A stretch of DNA of 41,855 bases, from positions 1-41,855 of the forward strand of contig CALFCI010000087.1 in NCBI GenBank assembly GCA_937951135.1, given 5' to 3'. The notes under the pieces were generated by a model. The model was given only the letters and a program-made list of their open reading frames with translations, was not told the DNA's origin and made no database searches. The DNA is from an uncultured Aquimarina sp. Its GTDB lineage: Bacteria; Bacteroidota; Bacteroidia; Flavobacteriales; Flavobacteriaceae. The position numbers were made by a program, and so were the translations under genes. Positions 28,609 to 37,252 of the stretch are shown here, one piece after another (the stretch's first letter is position 1; every line of letters starts with the position of its first letter).

Positions 28609-29193
28609 GTGAATATGGATTTAAATTCAAAAGTAGCAGCAGCGTTAGGACGGATCTCTGAGGTGTTTAAAGTATTACTTTGGGATCATGCCAAACGATT
28701 AAAATTGAGTCCAATTCAAATACAGATTTTAAATTTTATTGCGAGCCATAAAGAAGAGCTGTGTACTATAAGTGCTATTGCAAAAGAATTTAATGTAACG
28801 AAACCTACAATTAGTGATGCTATTCGAGTGCTGGAGAATAAAGAAATGATTGTTAAAAATAGTTCTCCGGTAGATAGTCGTAGTTATACTATGCTGCTAT
28901 CTCCTACTGGAAATCAAATTGTAGCAGAGACAGAAAATTTTGCAGATCCATTAAAAAAAATGCTTTCTAATACTGAAGATGAAGATTTAGAACTTGTATT
29001 TGAAACCTTAAACAAGCTCATCTTTCAATTGAATCGAAAAGGGGTTTTAACCGTACAGCGTATTTGTTATGGTTGTAAATTTTATGAGAAAAAAGGGACG
29101 AATCAATATTGTAATCTATTAGAAAAAGAGTTGTTGAATAGAGACATACGATTAGATTGCCCAGAGCATGTGACAAATGTCCCACTGATTTGA
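28609..29193 (+). CDS. MarR family regulator with C-terminal four-cysteine motif
   Basis: 194 aa; wHTH KEFNVTKPTISDAIRVLENKEMIVK; C-terminus CYGC-x11-C-x15-CPEH. Start assigned by the ORF track; ATG at 28615 also possible. Confidence 0.88.
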   Translation: MNMDLNSKVAAALGRISEVFKVLLWDHAKRLKLSPIQIQILNFIASHKEELCTISAIAKEFNVTKPTISDAIRVLENKEMIVKNSSPVDSRSYTMLLSPTGNQIVAETENFADPLKKMLSNTEDEDLELVFETLNKLIFQLNRKGVLTVQRICYGCKFYEKKGTNQYCNLLEKELLNRDIRLDCPEHVTNVPLI

Positions 29194-29301
29194 GAACGAC
29201 AAACACTATTAGCATACCACATGCCAAGCCTATGTTTTTAAGACCTATATGTTGGTGTTTTGTATAAGTGCATAGGAACGACAAAAAGCCTTTAAAAGAA
29301 C

Positions 29302-29709
29302 TTAATCTGAATCAATTTTCATTAATTCGGTATATATACTGTCTAAAAATCGTTGTTGTTTCGCATCTTCCTTGAAATAACGCTGGTAGCTCACGCTGCA
29401 ACTCTGAATATCTGAAATATTGTTGGTGTTAAAAGACCAATCATCCATGTTTTTTACATCAATTCCTAAATTATCATTGCAGCTTTGCCAGAGTTTAGAG
29501 AATTTTGTTTTTTTGGTATCGCTTAATTGATTAAAATCCGCATACACGGAATACCCATGCATTTTTGTATTATAGTATTTTACAATTGAAGTTATTGGAA
29601 CACCAGCCCAATCTATGGTTTCACCAATTGGAAATTCTATGGTATTGAGTTTTTCTTCGTTCAGTATTTTATCTTGTTTTCCTTCTTTGAAAAGTAAACA
29701 TCCGAGCAA
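29302..29709 (-). pseudogene. 5'-truncated lipoprotein-like gene
   Basis: Frame begins (TTG) LLGCLLFKEGKQDK: a lipobox-like LLGC without the signal peptide, directly preceded by stop codons and IS66-like sequence. Confidence 0.55.
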
Positions 29710-29712
29710 CTA

Positions 29713-29794
29713 CTACACGTTAAGATTTTCTTGATATCCAGGCAGTAGTTCTTGTAATTTTTGTATGCTATATTCCTTCTTTGGAAGTTGCAAA
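29713..29794 (-). mobile_element. IS66-family transposase C-terminal remnant (minus)
   Basis: Minus strand reads PKKEYSIQKLQELLPGYQENLNV*, resembling the IS66 TnpC C-terminal tail. Confidence 0.55.
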
Positions 29795-29899
29795 ATGCAG
29801 AGGATAAACCCAAGAGAATGGCTAGAAGATACTCTTAAGAGAACCCCAGACTATAGTGTCCTAAAATTAGAGGAACTTCTCCCTGGATATAATCTATAG
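29795..29899 (+). mobile_element. IS66-family transposase C-terminal remnant (plus)
   Basis: Reads MQRINPREWLEDTLKRTPDYSVLKLEELLPGYNL*, matching the INPxEWLxDxLxR...LxELLP tail of IS66 TnpC. Confidence 0.75.
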
Positions 29900-29970
29900 T
29901 GTAGTTTGTCGGACGAATACCTTTTGTTCTTATGATGTTGTGTTGTTCTTGCATTATAGCCACTGGTTTT

Positions 29971-30960
29971 TTATTTCAGTTCTTTTAATAATTCCGTAAC
30001 AAGTTCTTTACAACCATCTCGTAAACTGAAATTGTCTTTTGTCCAATGATTATCTGGGTATTCGTAAAATATAATTTGTCTTAAAAAATCTTTTTTTGCG
30101 TGTCCTAATTGACTTGAAATTAATGCAATGAAATATCCTGCTTGACTCTCGTCAGGTGCTTCTCCGGTTTTAACAAATTCCTTTTTTAGTTGATTTCTAG
30201 TTAATGACTTTTTAGATAATAATGACGGAAGAAGCACATTCTTAATTCTATTTGAAGAATAATTAGCTCTTGTGAAATAATTTTTTAAAAGCACTTTCAA
30301 TTTATCAAGTTCATATTCTCCAGGTTCATCAGACATTGCAATTTTGAACTTCTTTTTGTTAGATTTTTCCTTTGCGATATCTTCAGGAATTGTTGCTGTT
30401 CTTGAAAGTAATTCAGTCCCGTTTGAAGTTTTTACGTAATTCAAAACAATTGCATTAATTGCCATATCAAAGTTACTAGATAAATACTCAATCATTCTGC
30501 TTAACGGTTCTTCAATCGAAAATCCAACTAGTAAAAGTCTCTGGGATTGATTTATTGTTAAATCATCAATTTCAATATTTTCAAAATGAGCGGATAAATG
30601 GTCTTCTAATGTGTTCCCTGTATAAGCAATACATATTTCGCTTAATTTATCAATTTCCCAAGTTGCTAAATCAGAAGCATAATCAATTGCTTGTGCCAAA
30701 ACAATTCTTGCGAGTTTATCTCTTTTTAATTCTACTATTACTAAATTTCCATTATTGTCAATTCCTAAAAAGTCAAGAGGGCCAGATTTAGTATAAACTT
30801 GTTGTCCAATGATTAATATGTCATTACCTAGAATGTCTGTTTTAGTTTTAATCCATTCTTCTAAGTGTTCAGTTTCTTTTCTGCCATTATCAGTAAGAGT
30901 GGAATTAATTGGATTTAGTTTTCCGTCAATTATTTCCCAAGTTTTTATTTCTGTTGACAT
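29971..30960 (-). CDS. DUF91/NucS-like PD-(D/E)XK endonuclease-family protein
   Basis: 329 aa; QQVYTKSGPLDFLGIDNNGNLVIVELKRDKLARIVLAQAIDYASDLA (D...ExK nuclease core). Confidence 0.82.
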   Translation of the reverse strand: MSTEIKTWEIIDGKLNPINSTLTDNGRKETEHLEEWIKTKTDILGNDILIIGQQVYTKSGPLDFLGIDNNGNLVIVELKRDKLARIVLAQAIDYASDLATWEIDKLSEICIAYTGNTLEDHLSAHFENIEIDDLTINQSQRLLLVGFSIEEPLSRMIEYLSSNFDMAINAIVLNYVKTSNGTELLSRTATIPEDIAKEKSNKKKFKIAMSDEPGEYELDKLKVLLKNYFTRANYSSNRIKNVLLPSLLSKKSLTRNQLKKEFVKTGEAPDESQAGYFIALISSQLGHAKKDFLRQIIFYEYPDNHWTKDNFSLRDGCKELVTELLKELK

Positions 30961-31087
30961 TCTTTGTGATTTGTTTTACTGTTCGTTAAGGGACATGGTT
31001 TACAGAAGTTAAAGATTAGAGGTTTCAATTAATTCCACTTTTACTCATTGAACTCAATTTCTAATAAAATTTCGTAATCACTAAAAA

Positions 31088-31426
31088 TTATTTTGCTATT
31101 TTTTCAATATCCGAGAACATTGCTTTGATTGGTGCATTTTCACATTCTGGATTATTCATATTATATATTGTTATTGAAGTTCCGTTTACACAATAAATTT
31201 TATCATTTTCATCAATCCAATAACACCAACTTCCGTCAACAATTACTCCAGTTCCATTTTCTATTTTTGCAATTTTAATCTCATTAAAAGGTAATTCATT
31301 TCCAATTTTAGCTTTAAGTAATTCAGTTGCATTTTCTTTTTCAGGATTGCTTTCACAAGAAGTGATTAAAGTCAAAAAGCAAAGTGCGAGTAAAATTCTT
31401 TTTATTATTTTTTGTATTAGATTCAA
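31088..31426 (-). CDS. Small lipoprotein of unknown function
   Basis: 112 aa; MNLIQKIIKRILLALCFLTLITSCESNPEKEN lipobox. Confidence 0.7.
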   Translation of the reverse strand: MNLIQKIIKRILLALCFLTLITSCESNPEKENATELLKAKIGNELPFNEIKIAKIENGTGVIVDGSWCYWIDENDKIYCVNGTSITIYNMNNPECENAPIKAMFSDIEKIAK

Positions 31427-31677
31427 ATTTATAAATTTAGTCTAAAGTTTCTTTACGGTTTTCCCCATTCAACTAACTCTAATGTTTGCACGATGTTTGT
31501 TTTTAATGTGTGCTAACAATATTATATAAGTAATAAGCCATTTAGAAACATTTCTAAATTAATAATAGAATCTCATCCTTAATTCGAGATTAAGAGCATA
31601 GCAGTCTTTCACTATAAAATGACTCTAGCACTTACCAAAAAAAGCACGTCTCATGGATGCATTTTTCATGAATCTCA

Positions 31678-32394
31678 CTACAACAAATTCAATCGTTTCA
31701 TTAACTCAGGGCGGTTAGAGCGACTTACAGGGATTACATCTTTAGCAATCAGCACACTGTTGTCTTCGATATCGATTATCTTTTTAACATTGATGACATA
31801 GGAGCGGTGTATTTTTAAAAACAAATCATCCGGTAGCTTTTCTTCGATTTTTTTTAAGGTAGAATGCACCGTGTAGTTTTTAGTATCGGTTTTTAAGGTG
31901 ATATAGTCACCCTTGGCTTCCACAAGATAAATACTAGGAATATCAATTTTGATCAATCTCCGATCAATATTAATGTATAAATCATTTTCATCGTTAGTGT
32001 TTGCTATAGGTGTTGTAGTTTCTGGTATGACCGCCTCACTTGGTGAAAAGCTTTCTGCTTTTTGAATCGCTTTTAAGAATCGAGGTAATGTAATAGGCTT
32101 CACTAGATAATCGACAATACATTCATATTCGAACGCTTCGGCGGCAAAATTTCGATCTGAAGTCGTTAGAATAATTTTTGGCGGATTTTTAAGGGTTTGA
32201 ATAAAATCAAAACCCGTAAAATCAGGCATGTGAATATCTAAAAAAATGAGGTCGATGTCATTTTGATTTAAAAATTTAATGGCTTGAATAGCATTAGGAA
32301 AGTCTTTTACGACAGTTAAATCTTCTGCATGAGTACACAATTGTTGTATGATTACTCGCGCGGTTTGTTCATCATCTATAATGATACTATTCAT
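31678..32394 (-). CDS. LytTR-family response regulator
   Basis: 238 aa; receiver (FLDIHMPDFTGFDFI) and LytTR DNA-binding domain (IYLVEAKGDYITLKT...FLKIHRSYVINVKKI...IPVSRSNRPELMKRL). Confidence 0.96.
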   Translation of the reverse strand: MNSIIIDDEQTARVIIQQLCTHAEDLTVVKDFPNAIQAIKFLNQNDIDLIFLDIHMPDFTGFDFIQTLKNPPKIILTTSDRNFAAEAFEYECIVDYLVKPITLPRFLKAIQKAESFSPSEAVIPETTTPIANTNDENDLYINIDRRLIKIDIPSIYLVEAKGDYITLKTDTKNYTVHSTLKKIEEKLPDDLFLKIHRSYVINVKKIIDIEDNSVLIAKDVIPVSRSNRPELMKRLNLL

Positions 32395-32407
32395 AGGTTA
32401 AAGGGCT

Positions 32408-32731
32408 TTAGAGCGTTTTTAAAAAATCTTCTATAGCATCTAAAATAAGCATAAATTCTGAATATAACGAGTTTTTCTCCCCTTTCAATTCATTTTCGAA
32501 ATCTACTGCGACTTGGTACCCATCTTCAAAACCAAACATTCCAATTTTATGCTTTAGCTTATGTACATTATCTGCGGCATCCAGTAGCTTATTACTTTTG
32601 TAATTATGTATAAAAACAGTTCTTTCTTGAGGAAACTCTTTTTTCATAATATCGATAAGCTGTTGCTTAAAATCTTTAGAACCTGCAGCGAGATTTTCGA
32701 TATAGGTGATGTTTGGTTTTTCAGTAATCAT
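32408..32731 (-). CDS. Hpt-domain phosphotransfer protein
   Basis: 107 aa from preferred start 32731 (MITEKPNITYIENLAAGS); VHKLKHKIGMFGFEDGYQVAVDFENEL matches the Hpt H-x-L-K-x-x-x-G motif. Confidence 0.85.
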   Translation of the reverse strand: MITEKPNITYIENLAAGSKDFKQQLIDIMKKEFPQERTVFIHNYKSNKLLDAADNVHKLKHKIGMFGFEDGYQVAVDFENELKGEKNSLYSEFMLILDAIEDFLKTL

Positions 32732-32741
32732 ATCGGTTGTT

Positions 32742-33794
32742 TTAATTTTTAATAGTAAAATGAAATGTGGTTCCGATTTTAGGTTCAGAAGTAACCCATA
32801 TTTTTCCGTGATAGAAATCAATAATTTTTTTTACAATAGCCAATCCAATACCCGTTGATTCTTTGGCTTCGTCTAAACTTTGAAATATTTTAAAAATCTT
32901 TTGATGGTATTTTTCAGCAATGCCTTTTCCATTATCTTGTATTTCGAATTTCCAAGCATCTTTAGCAGCTGTGCATCCAATGGTAATCATGCCTTTAGGT
33001 TTGTCAATGGCATGTATAGCATTGCTAATTAAGTTCTGAAACACTTGTTTTAAACGCATTCGATCGGCATGTATAGTCGGTAACGGATTTAGAATACTAA
33101 CGGAGATGTGATTGGGAATCTGGAGTAATGAAATGATTTCGGTAACCAATTGCTGCACATCTACAGTTGTGGTATGCTCTTTCTTTTTATCGACGACAGA
33201 GTATTCTAAAATGCCACTAATGAGATTGTCCATTTTTTCGATATTTTTATCAATACCTTCTAAATGTTTTTTAATCGTAGGATTGAGAATTTCTGTGCTG
33301 TCTTCATGAACCCAGTTGATCAAAGTATTAATCGTACGCAAAGGTGATTTGAGATCATGAGAGACAACATGTGCATAATCACGTAACTCTTGATTGCTTT
33401 TTTCTAAGTCACTTAAAATAATTTCCCGCTGCTTCTCAATTTTTGAAATTTGATTGGCTTGTTGTTCAATATGTTTGGCTAATTCAAGTCCGCTCAATTC
33501 TTGCGCACTATTTTTACCTACTTCTTTGGTATATGTAATGGAACGTAATATTTTGGTAGCATCCGTTAGGCGATTGATGACAATGCGTTGTTGTTTTGCT
33601 TCTTCTGTTAGTTGAGCATTGGCATCAAAAAGTTCTTGAGAGCTAATGGACATCGCTCTTTGTAACATAGAGAACTGATCATCATAGTTGTCGTATGATT
33701 TATTGATGATACTTAGAAATTTTTGAACTTCTGGTTGACTAGAAAGTTCATCGCCTAAGTATTTTCGAATTTGTCTTTTTAATAATGGATTCAT
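32742..33794 (-). CDS. Sensor histidine kinase without evident sensor domain
   Basis: 350 aa; HVVSHDLKSPLRTI H-box, NLISNAIHAID N-box, DNGKGIAEKYHQKIF, GIGLAIVKKI. Confidence 0.95.
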   Translation of the reverse strand: MNPLLKRQIRKYLGDELSSQPEVQKFLSIINKSYDNYDDQFSMLQRAMSISSQELFDANAQLTEEAKQQRIVINRLTDATKILRSITYTKEVGKNSAQELSGLELAKHIEQQANQISKIEKQREIILSDLEKSNQELRDYAHVVSHDLKSPLRTINTLINWVHEDSTEILNPTIKKHLEGIDKNIEKMDNLISGILEYSVVDKKKEHTTTVDVQQLVTEIISLLQIPNHISVSILNPLPTIHADRMRLKQVFQNLISNAIHAIDKPKGMITIGCTAAKDAWKFEIQDNGKGIAEKYHQKIFKIFQSLDEAKESTGIGLAIVKKIIDFYHGKIWVTSEPKIGTTFHFTIKN

Positions 33795-33796
33795 TG

Positions 33797-34930
33797 TTAT
33801 TCACTAAATAAGGTCAACGTCATGGTTTGATTGTGTAATTCACAACTTGTATTTCCGGCAAATGGCGCTAATTCTCCATACGAATAGAAGCCACTGATTA
33901 CAGCTTGAGCCCCAATCGCAGCGATTACTTCTTCAATTTCTTCTTCTACGCGTTGATCCATCACCAGTTTTCTTCCGATACAACTGATCAGTACCGCAAG
34001 TTCAGGTTTATTTTTTCGATGTTCCATACCCAGTTCGGCAGCTTTATACGCGCCATCTGCAATCGTATCTACATTGGCCATCATTAATTGTACTACCGAT
34101 CCTTCTGGAACATCACCTGCCAAAATCATCGCATTGGCTTCTTGGTCAATGTTGAGTATCGTACGCACAAAAGGAGCTGTTTTGTTTGCGGATTTTACAC
34201 TTAGGGGATATAATAATGCAGACTGTGGTAGTTCTTTAGCCTTGTCTCCCAAATATTTTTTATATAAATCTAAAGCAGGTTGATTGTCGAGTTCATACAA
34301 TATATTTTCGGTAGCCTTAGTAATCAGTCGTTCTGGGCCAAAAGGAGTCCATCCACCGTATTGTGCAAAACTAATCTCTAAGGTTTCGCCATAAAATCCA
34401 ATAGCAATAACTTCCCCTTCTTTAGGACTTTCATTATAACTGGCTAATGTGGTTTGGAATCGAGCATCATCTCCACATAGTCCTCCTGTAATCGCAATTT
34501 CAGAAGATTCTTGTTCTAATCCATCGATTAATGCAGAGCCATTGATAAAGCTCCCTTCTGAAATAACGAATATATGTTTTAAGTCTTCTTTTGGTAATTG
34601 AGTACTTAATTGTTTTCCTACTTGTAGTGCATCCTTTTCATAATCTAAGCTGTTTTCTCGTTTAATGATATAGGTGCTTTTTTCAAACTCTATAGCAGTA
34701 AGAGTAATGGATTCTTCGAAAACATTTTCGCCTAGAATTTCACCAGCCGTAGACCCAAATACCAACTCTCCATCGGGATATCGCGCCCTAATTTCGGTAA
34801 AGATATTTGGGTCTTCTAAAAGGTAACGATTACCAAAAACAAGCACCAATGGTTTCTGAAGTGCTGCTGTAGAAGATTTGGTGACTGCCCAGTCTTGGCC
34901 TTTCAGTTTTGTGAGTTGCTCAAATTTCAT
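33797..34930 (-). CDS. FIST N- and C-domain signal transduction protein (NosP-related superfamily)
   Basis: 377 aa; FGSTAGEILGENVFEESITLTAIEF, ITGGLCGDDARF, GGWTPFGPERLITKA, ISGFYSYGELAPFAGNTSCELHNQTMTLTLF. Confidence 0.93.
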   Translation of the reverse strand: MKFEQLTKLKGQDWAVTKSSTAALQKPLVLVFGNRYLLEDPNIFTEIRARYPDGELVFGSTAGEILGENVFEESITLTAIEFEKSTYIIKRENSLDYEKDALQVGKQLSTQLPKEDLKHIFVISEGSFINGSALIDGLEQESSEIAITGGLCGDDARFQTTLASYNESPKEGEVIAIGFYGETLEISFAQYGGWTPFGPERLITKATENILYELDNQPALDLYKKYLGDKAKELPQSALLYPLSVKSANKTAPFVRTILNIDQEANAMILAGDVPEGSVVQLMMANVDTIADGAYKAAELGMEHRKNKPELAVLISCIGRKLVMDQRVEEEIEEVIAAIGAQAVISGFYSYGELAPFAGNTSCELHNQTMTLTLFSE

Positions 34931-36162
34931 GTTGCGTTGTGATTATATTGTTTTTGTAAACTAAAGTGAAATGTAGTGCCTATCGTAGGTTCACTATCTA
35001 ACCAAATTTCACCTCCATAGAGGTCTACTATTTTTTTAACAATGGAAAGCCCAATACCTGTGGAGTTTTTATAATCCCCCAGAGATTGAAATATTTTAAA
35101 TATTTTATCGTGATATTCTTTTGCAATGCCAATACCGTTGTCTTTGATACTAAAAATATATAAAGTGTCTTGTTCTTCATAATCCACTTCGATAAGACCT
35201 ATTTCCTTGTCTATATAATGTACCGCATTACTAATTAGGTTTTGAAATAGTTGCTGTATTTTGGTCGCATCTCCTGTAATCGTGGGTAAGGTTTTTATGA
35301 TAGTGATGTGGATATGACTAGGGACTAAAAGTATGTTTTTAATATCAGAAATGATGGTATTAAGGTCAATGGGGTGTTCTTCTAAATAGGCTCCATTTCC
35401 TGCACTAGAATAGGATAAAATCCCGTTGATTAACCGTTCCATTTTTTCTAAAGTACTTTCAATCATACTAATGTGCTTTAGTCCCGCTTCATCAAAAGCA
35501 GGTGCATAATCTTCTTTAATCCAATTAACTAAAGCATTAATGCTGCGTAATGGAGACTTTAAGTCATGTGAAACGACATGTGCGTACTCTTCTAGTTCAA
35601 GATTACTTTTTTCTAAGGTAGCTAATAAGGTTTTGTTTTCAGCCTCAATAGTTCGTTGTTCCGTAATATCTTTTACAATACCTTGTGCACCAATAGGTGT
35701 CTTTTGAGCATCAAAAATGATGCTAGCATTAATGTGTACCCAGCGAACCCCTTTGTTTTTGGTATATACTCTAGCATTGTAATCAGCAAAAGAACCTTCA
35801 TGAACTAATTGCCCAAAAGAGGTCATCGCATATTTCATATCCTCTTTATAGATAAGAGACATTACATTTAATTGTTCTTTTTGAATGTCATATCCAAAGA
35901 GTTCTGTGGCACTAGTATTAAATTTAATGATATTTCCAGAGAGATCCATCAATACATAGGCATCGATAAGATTATCAAAAACACCTTTTAACTCAGAGGT
36001 TTTTTCAGTAAGCCCTTGTGCTAACTTTTCATTAGCGTCTTTCAATTCTTCGGACAATAAATACAATGCTCTTGATTTATCTTCAAGAATTTTTTCAGCT
36101 TGTTTCCTTGCTTCCTTTTCGCGGTGTAATGCGCGTTTTATGACCTCAATATTAGTACTCAT
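34927..36162 (-). CDS. PAS-domain sensor histidine kinase
   Basis: 411 aa; REKEARKQAEKILEDKSRALY coiled coil, PAS/PAC, HVVSHDLKSPLRSI, NLISNAVHYID; ATGA overlap with FIST gene. Confidence 0.95.
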   Translation of the reverse strand: MSTNIEVIKRALHREKEARKQAEKILEDKSRALYLLSEELKDANEKLAQGLTEKTSELKGVFDNLIDAYVLMDLSGNIIKFNTSATELFGYDIQKEQLNVMSLIYKEDMKYAMTSFGQLVHEGSFADYNARVYTKNKGVRWVHINASIIFDAQKTPIGAQGIVKDITEQRTIEAENKTLLATLEKSNLELEEYAHVVSHDLKSPLRSINALVNWIKEDYAPAFDEAGLKHISMIESTLEKMERLINGILSYSSAGNGAYLEEHPIDLNTIISDIKNILLVPSHIHITIIKTLPTITGDATKIQQLFQNLISNAVHYIDKEIGLIEVDYEEQDTLYIFSIKDNGIGIAKEYHDKIFKIFQSLGDYKNSTGIGLSIVKKIVDLYGGEIWLDSEPTIGTTFHFSLQKQYNHNAT

Positions 36163-36169
36163 AACATCA

Positions 36170-36709
36170 TTATGTTTTAGTGATGCTAAACTTCACTTCA
36201 GTGCCATCTGCTTTTATTTTTTCTAAAAGGATAGAGGCATTACAGTTATAATGTTCAAAAGTTTTGTTCATTAATCCCAATCCAAAATTGTACATCGCTC
36301 TACTAGATTTATAGATCATCACCAGATGAGAATCTGTTTTTTCTAAGATTTCGAAAGTTGGTAATTCGGCGTCGGGATATATTTTTCGGACTTCAATATG
36401 AATGTGGTTCTCTATAGACGATAATAACTCAATGGGATCGTCATATTTATCAATTAGGCCAGGGTAACTGTCCGCAAGTACACTAAAAAAGTGTTCTGCA
36501 TACACCAATAATAAATCGTCGATACTAATTTTGGTATGCGCGCTTAAGTGGGTAAGTAAACTAAGCATTTCAGAAAATTCATAGGTGCCTACAGCGGTAT
36601 AAATACCACCAGAGGCCAATGCAGATTCTTCAATGATTTTATCAAGGACATCAAGTCCAAACTTATCTTCTACTAGTTCTAGAAATTCAGTAAATACAAT
36701 GCCTTTCAT
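36170..36709 (-). CDS. H-NOX heme NO-binding domain protein
   Basis: 179 aa MKGIVFTEFLELVEDKFG...; proximal H102 (ENHIHIEVRKIYPDAELP) and YxSxR heme-propionate motif (YKSSR). Confidence 0.94.
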   Translation of the reverse strand: MKGIVFTEFLELVEDKFGLDVLDKIIEESALASGGIYTAVGTYEFSEMLSLLTHLSAHTKISIDDLLLVYAEHFFSVLADSYPGLIDKYDDPIELLSSIENHIHIEVRKIYPDAELPTFEILEKTDSHLVMIYKSSRAMYNFGLGLMNKTFEHYNCNASILLEKIKADGTEVKFSITKT

Positions 36710-36755
36710 CGTGAGTGTTGGTTTTAGGTTACTAAGAGTATTTGTGTGTTGAAGC

Positions 36756-37166
36756 TTATTTTTGAATCAATTCATTGCTGCTCCAGTAGGCTACAAGGTT
36801 TTGAATTTTAGCGGTATAATCTTCATATTTTAAAGGTTTCATAACATATCCAGCAATTCCAATTTTATAACTTTCTAATACATCATTGTGATTATTTGAT
36901 GTGGTTAAGATGATTGCGGGGATATATTTTAATACCTCATCAGCCTTTAAAATAGTTAAAAATTCTAAACCATTCATTTTTGGCATGTTTAAATCTAATA
37001 AAATAACATCTGGAAGATTGTCTGTGTCTTGTAATAAGGCTAGTGCTTCTTCTCCATGTTGTGCTTCTGAGATGCGATGGGGGTATCCGCTTTTTTGTAG
37101 TACTCTTTTAAATTTGAGTCTTTCAATTTCATCGTCATCGACCATTAAAAAATGTAAATCGTTCAT
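36756..37166 (-). CDS. Single-domain (CheY/Rcp1-like) response regulator
   Basis: 136 aa; FLMVDDDEIERLKFKRVL, VILLDLNMPKMNGLEFL, ILTTSNNHND, GYVMKPLKYEDY. Confidence 0.95.
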   Translation of the reverse strand: MNDLHFLMVDDDEIERLKFKRVLQKSGYPHRISEAQHGEEALALLQDTDNLPDVILLDLNMPKMNGLEFLTILKADEVLKYIPAIILTTSNNHNDVLESYKIGIAGYVMKPLKYEDYTAKIQNLVAYWSSNELIQK

Positions 37167-37252
37167 TTTGCGTATGGAGTTTAAATCAAATAATATTATT
37201 AAGTTCTCACAGTACTAAGGTGCATTTTTTAAAAGGGTTATGCGGTATGTTA

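Noticed and set aside
31619-31801. 60-aa ORF overlapping the LytTR regulator gene
   Set aside because: Antisense to a confidently assigned LytTR coding region.
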